This document shows, piece after piece, positions 6,924-7,949 of a DNA stretch of 7,949 nt; within the stretch, counting starts at the first letter, position 1, and each line of letters opens with the position of its first letter. Under the pieces are notes generated by a model. It was not told the DNA's origin, made no database searches, and was given only the letters and a program-made list of their open reading frames with translations. The DNA is from Planctomycetaceae bacterium (GTDB taxonomy: Bacteria > Planctomycetota > MHYJ01 > SBBU01). The translations under genes were made by a program, and so were the position numbers. The stretch lies in assembly GCA_005239585.1 (NCBI GenBank), contig SBBU01000328.1, forward strand, positions 1 through 7,949, given 5' to 3'.

Positions 6924-7025
6924 CATGGGAGAAGCTAGTTATTTGTGGGGGTTACTGTTGCTAAAAGATTCAGCAATGGGGCGATATACGAGCTGCCTGT
7001 GATCTGGGATCTTGATGACAAGTAG
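6909..7025 (+). pseudogene. Frameshifted second kelch repeat
   Basis: After the hybrid ORF loses its frame, kelch-like sequence continues in other frames. One frame reads HAWLLAWEKLVICGGYC and stops at 6962-6964. A second, from 6960, reads AKRFSNGAIYELP, then VIWDLDDK, and stops at TAG 7023-7025. Put together they parallel the first repeat (KLIIWGG...FNDGVIYD). At least two frame changes are needed, so this is decayed coding sequence. It shows the original gene carried at least two kelch units and ended near here, about 30 bases before the convergent DUF4143 gene stop. Confidence 0.65.
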
Positions 7026-7055
7026 AGAGCTTTTGCTTCTTTGTAGCCGAGCCGC

Positions 7056-7880
7056 TCAGATGCTGGAAAAGGGGATGGCAGATATGCCTTCACCGAGTGG
7101 AAGCTCGATTGTACCTGTGTGAATCACAAAACCCCTTGACGCAACTTTTCCCAGATCAGTCTTGAATGATCTTATGCCAGAGGCCATGCCAGGTCTCGGT
7201 GTGGCTGACGATTTCACTTCAATCGGGGTCAGCGAGGTCCCTGTTTCTATTATAAAATCCACCTCCCTGCCAGATGATGTCCTCCAGAAATATATATGTT
7301 GATCAATTCCTCTATGCATCAGGGTCTTTAAAAGCTCTGAGAGCACTGCTGTCTCCAGGATGGCCCCTGCCATCGGACCAGATGCGGCGTGATCAGGATT
7401 CTTCAAGCCAGTAAGATGACATAAAGTGCCAGTATCCGTGAAATAAATCTTGGGTGTTTTCACGAGGCGCTTGTTTACATTCGCAAAGTAGGGACGAACT
7501 ATCGTAATCTGATATGTTGCCTCCAGTACAGCGAGCCAGGCTTTTATTGTATTAACCGCAACACCAAGGTCTCTTGCAAGCTCTGTCATGTTAAAGAGCT
7601 TCGCACTTTGTGCGGCAAGCATCCTTAGAAAACTTTGAAATTGAGTAAGGTCCCCTACCTGTCGTAGAGTCCTAACGTCGCGCTCAAGATAAGTGTGCAT
7701 ATAAGAGCTGTACCAAAGATTCACATCTCGTTCTGGATCTGAGGCAAGTTCAGGATAACCACCGCGAAGAAAGTCCTCCCATATATTACCCGAGCGCATG
7801 TTCTTACGCCTGAATGATTTTACCTCCCATGGTAAAGGCTCATTGCATCGTGATGAGATGTCAGTAAAATTTAGGAACAA
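7056..7880 (-). CDS. DUF4143 protein lacking its N-terminal AAA ATPase domain (5' truncated)
   Basis: The family normally has about 380-400 residues: an N-terminal AAA_14 ATPase, a helical linker, then DUF4143 with a PD-(D/E)XK nuclease-like core. This 274-residue product starts in the linker (WEDFLRGGYPELASDP, 34-49) and continues with YMHTYLERDVRTLRQVGD. Next comes a winged-helix-like part (MTELARDLGVAVNTIKAWLAVLE) and PKIYFTDTGTLCHL. Near the C-terminus, GREVDFIIE and PIEVKSS match the D...ExK nuclease-like core. No Walker A or B motif is present, and an in-frame TAA (7901-7899) closes the frame a few codons upstream. The start is uncertain: TTG 7880 or ATG 7799, both without a clear Shine-Dalgarno site. 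The intact C-terminal frame suggests recent truncation or a sequence join at the upstream edge. The cellular role of the family is poorly known, so none is assigned. Confidence 0.85.
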   Translation of the reverse strand: MFLNFTDISSRCNEPLPWEVKSFRRKNMRSGNIWEDFLRGGYPELASDPERDVNLWYSSYMHTYLERDVRTLRQVGDLTQFQSFLRMLAAQSAKLFNMTELARDLGVAVNTIKAWLAVLEATYQITIVRPYFANVNKRLVKTPKIYFTDTGTLCHLTGLKNPDHAASGPMAGAILETAVLSELLKTLMHRGIDQHIYFWRTSSGREVDFIIETGTSLTPIEVKSSATPRPGMASGIRSFKTDLGKVASRGFVIHTGTIELPLGEGISAIPFSSI

Positions 7881-7906
7881 CTTTAGGGCGATGAAAAGTT
7901 AAGGGT

Positions 7907-7949
7907 CTAGGCGGCGAGCGAGCGCAGCGGAGCCGCTAGAGCTAGCGCG
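7907..7949. repeat. GC-rich, CTAG-rich inverted-repeat segment at the window edge
   Basis: Composition jumps from AT-leaning to strongly GC-rich. AGCGG (7926-7930) and CCGCT (7933-7937) form an inverted repeat around AG. GCTAG (7935-7939) and CTAGC (7942-7946) form another. CTAG, rare in many bacterial genomes, occurs three times (7907, 7936, 7942). The segment sits just upstream of the truncated DUF4143 gene and could be a dispersed repeat, the end of an inserted element, or an assembly edge. Confidence 0.45.

Overview
The window looks like a piece of a bacterial chromosome of moderate GC content (AT-leaning by eye), probably Gram-negative and anaerobic or facultative. That impression rests on the gene types (a surface-polysaccharide style glycosyltransferase cluster, an oxygen-sensitive double 4Fe-4S queuosine enzyme, an ECF sigma factor with kelch repeats) and on untidy intergenic regions with palindromic repeats and gene remnants, as is common in environmental lineages such as Nitrospirota, Desulfobacterota or Omnitrophota. 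The sequence alone does not fix the taxon.

Left part (1-4711, + strand): a short hairpin-rich leader (1-164) precedes a tightly packed four-gene operon. It encodes a membrane M48 zinc metalloprotease with C-terminal TPRs, two GT-B fold family 4 glycosyltransferases, and a class I SAM-dependent methyltransferase. Each junction overlaps (17, 4 and 4 bases), which argues for one transcript and translational coupling. The three downstream genes look like a small glycan assembly and modification set. The protease in front of them is the unusual partner.

Middle (4673-5773, - strand): queG (epoxyqueuosine reductase, last step of queuosine tRNA modification) runs toward the operon, and its 3' end overlaps the methyltransferase 3' end by 39 bases.

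Right part (5774-7949): an accessory-looking, decaying region. The 586-base gap upstream of queG holds two fused perfect palindromes with compensatory differences, a 13-base direct repeat, a possible 34-codon ORF, and a hairpin whose minus strand resembles parts of a c-di-GMP-I (GEMM) riboswitch. Next is an ORF joining sigma-70 region 2 of an ECF sigma factor directly to a kelch repeat, followed by a frameshifted second kelch repeat. This is best read as a deletion-fused pseudogene. On the minus strand is a DUF4143 protein that lacks the N-terminal AAA ATPase domain usual for its family. The window ends in a GC-rich, CTAG-rich inverted-repeat segment just upstream of that truncated gene.

I do not see a convincing new multi-gene defence or mobile system. 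The best leads are the protease-glycosyltransferase operon, the palindrome pair, the sigma-kelch fusion, and the truncated DUF4143 gene next to the compositional break.
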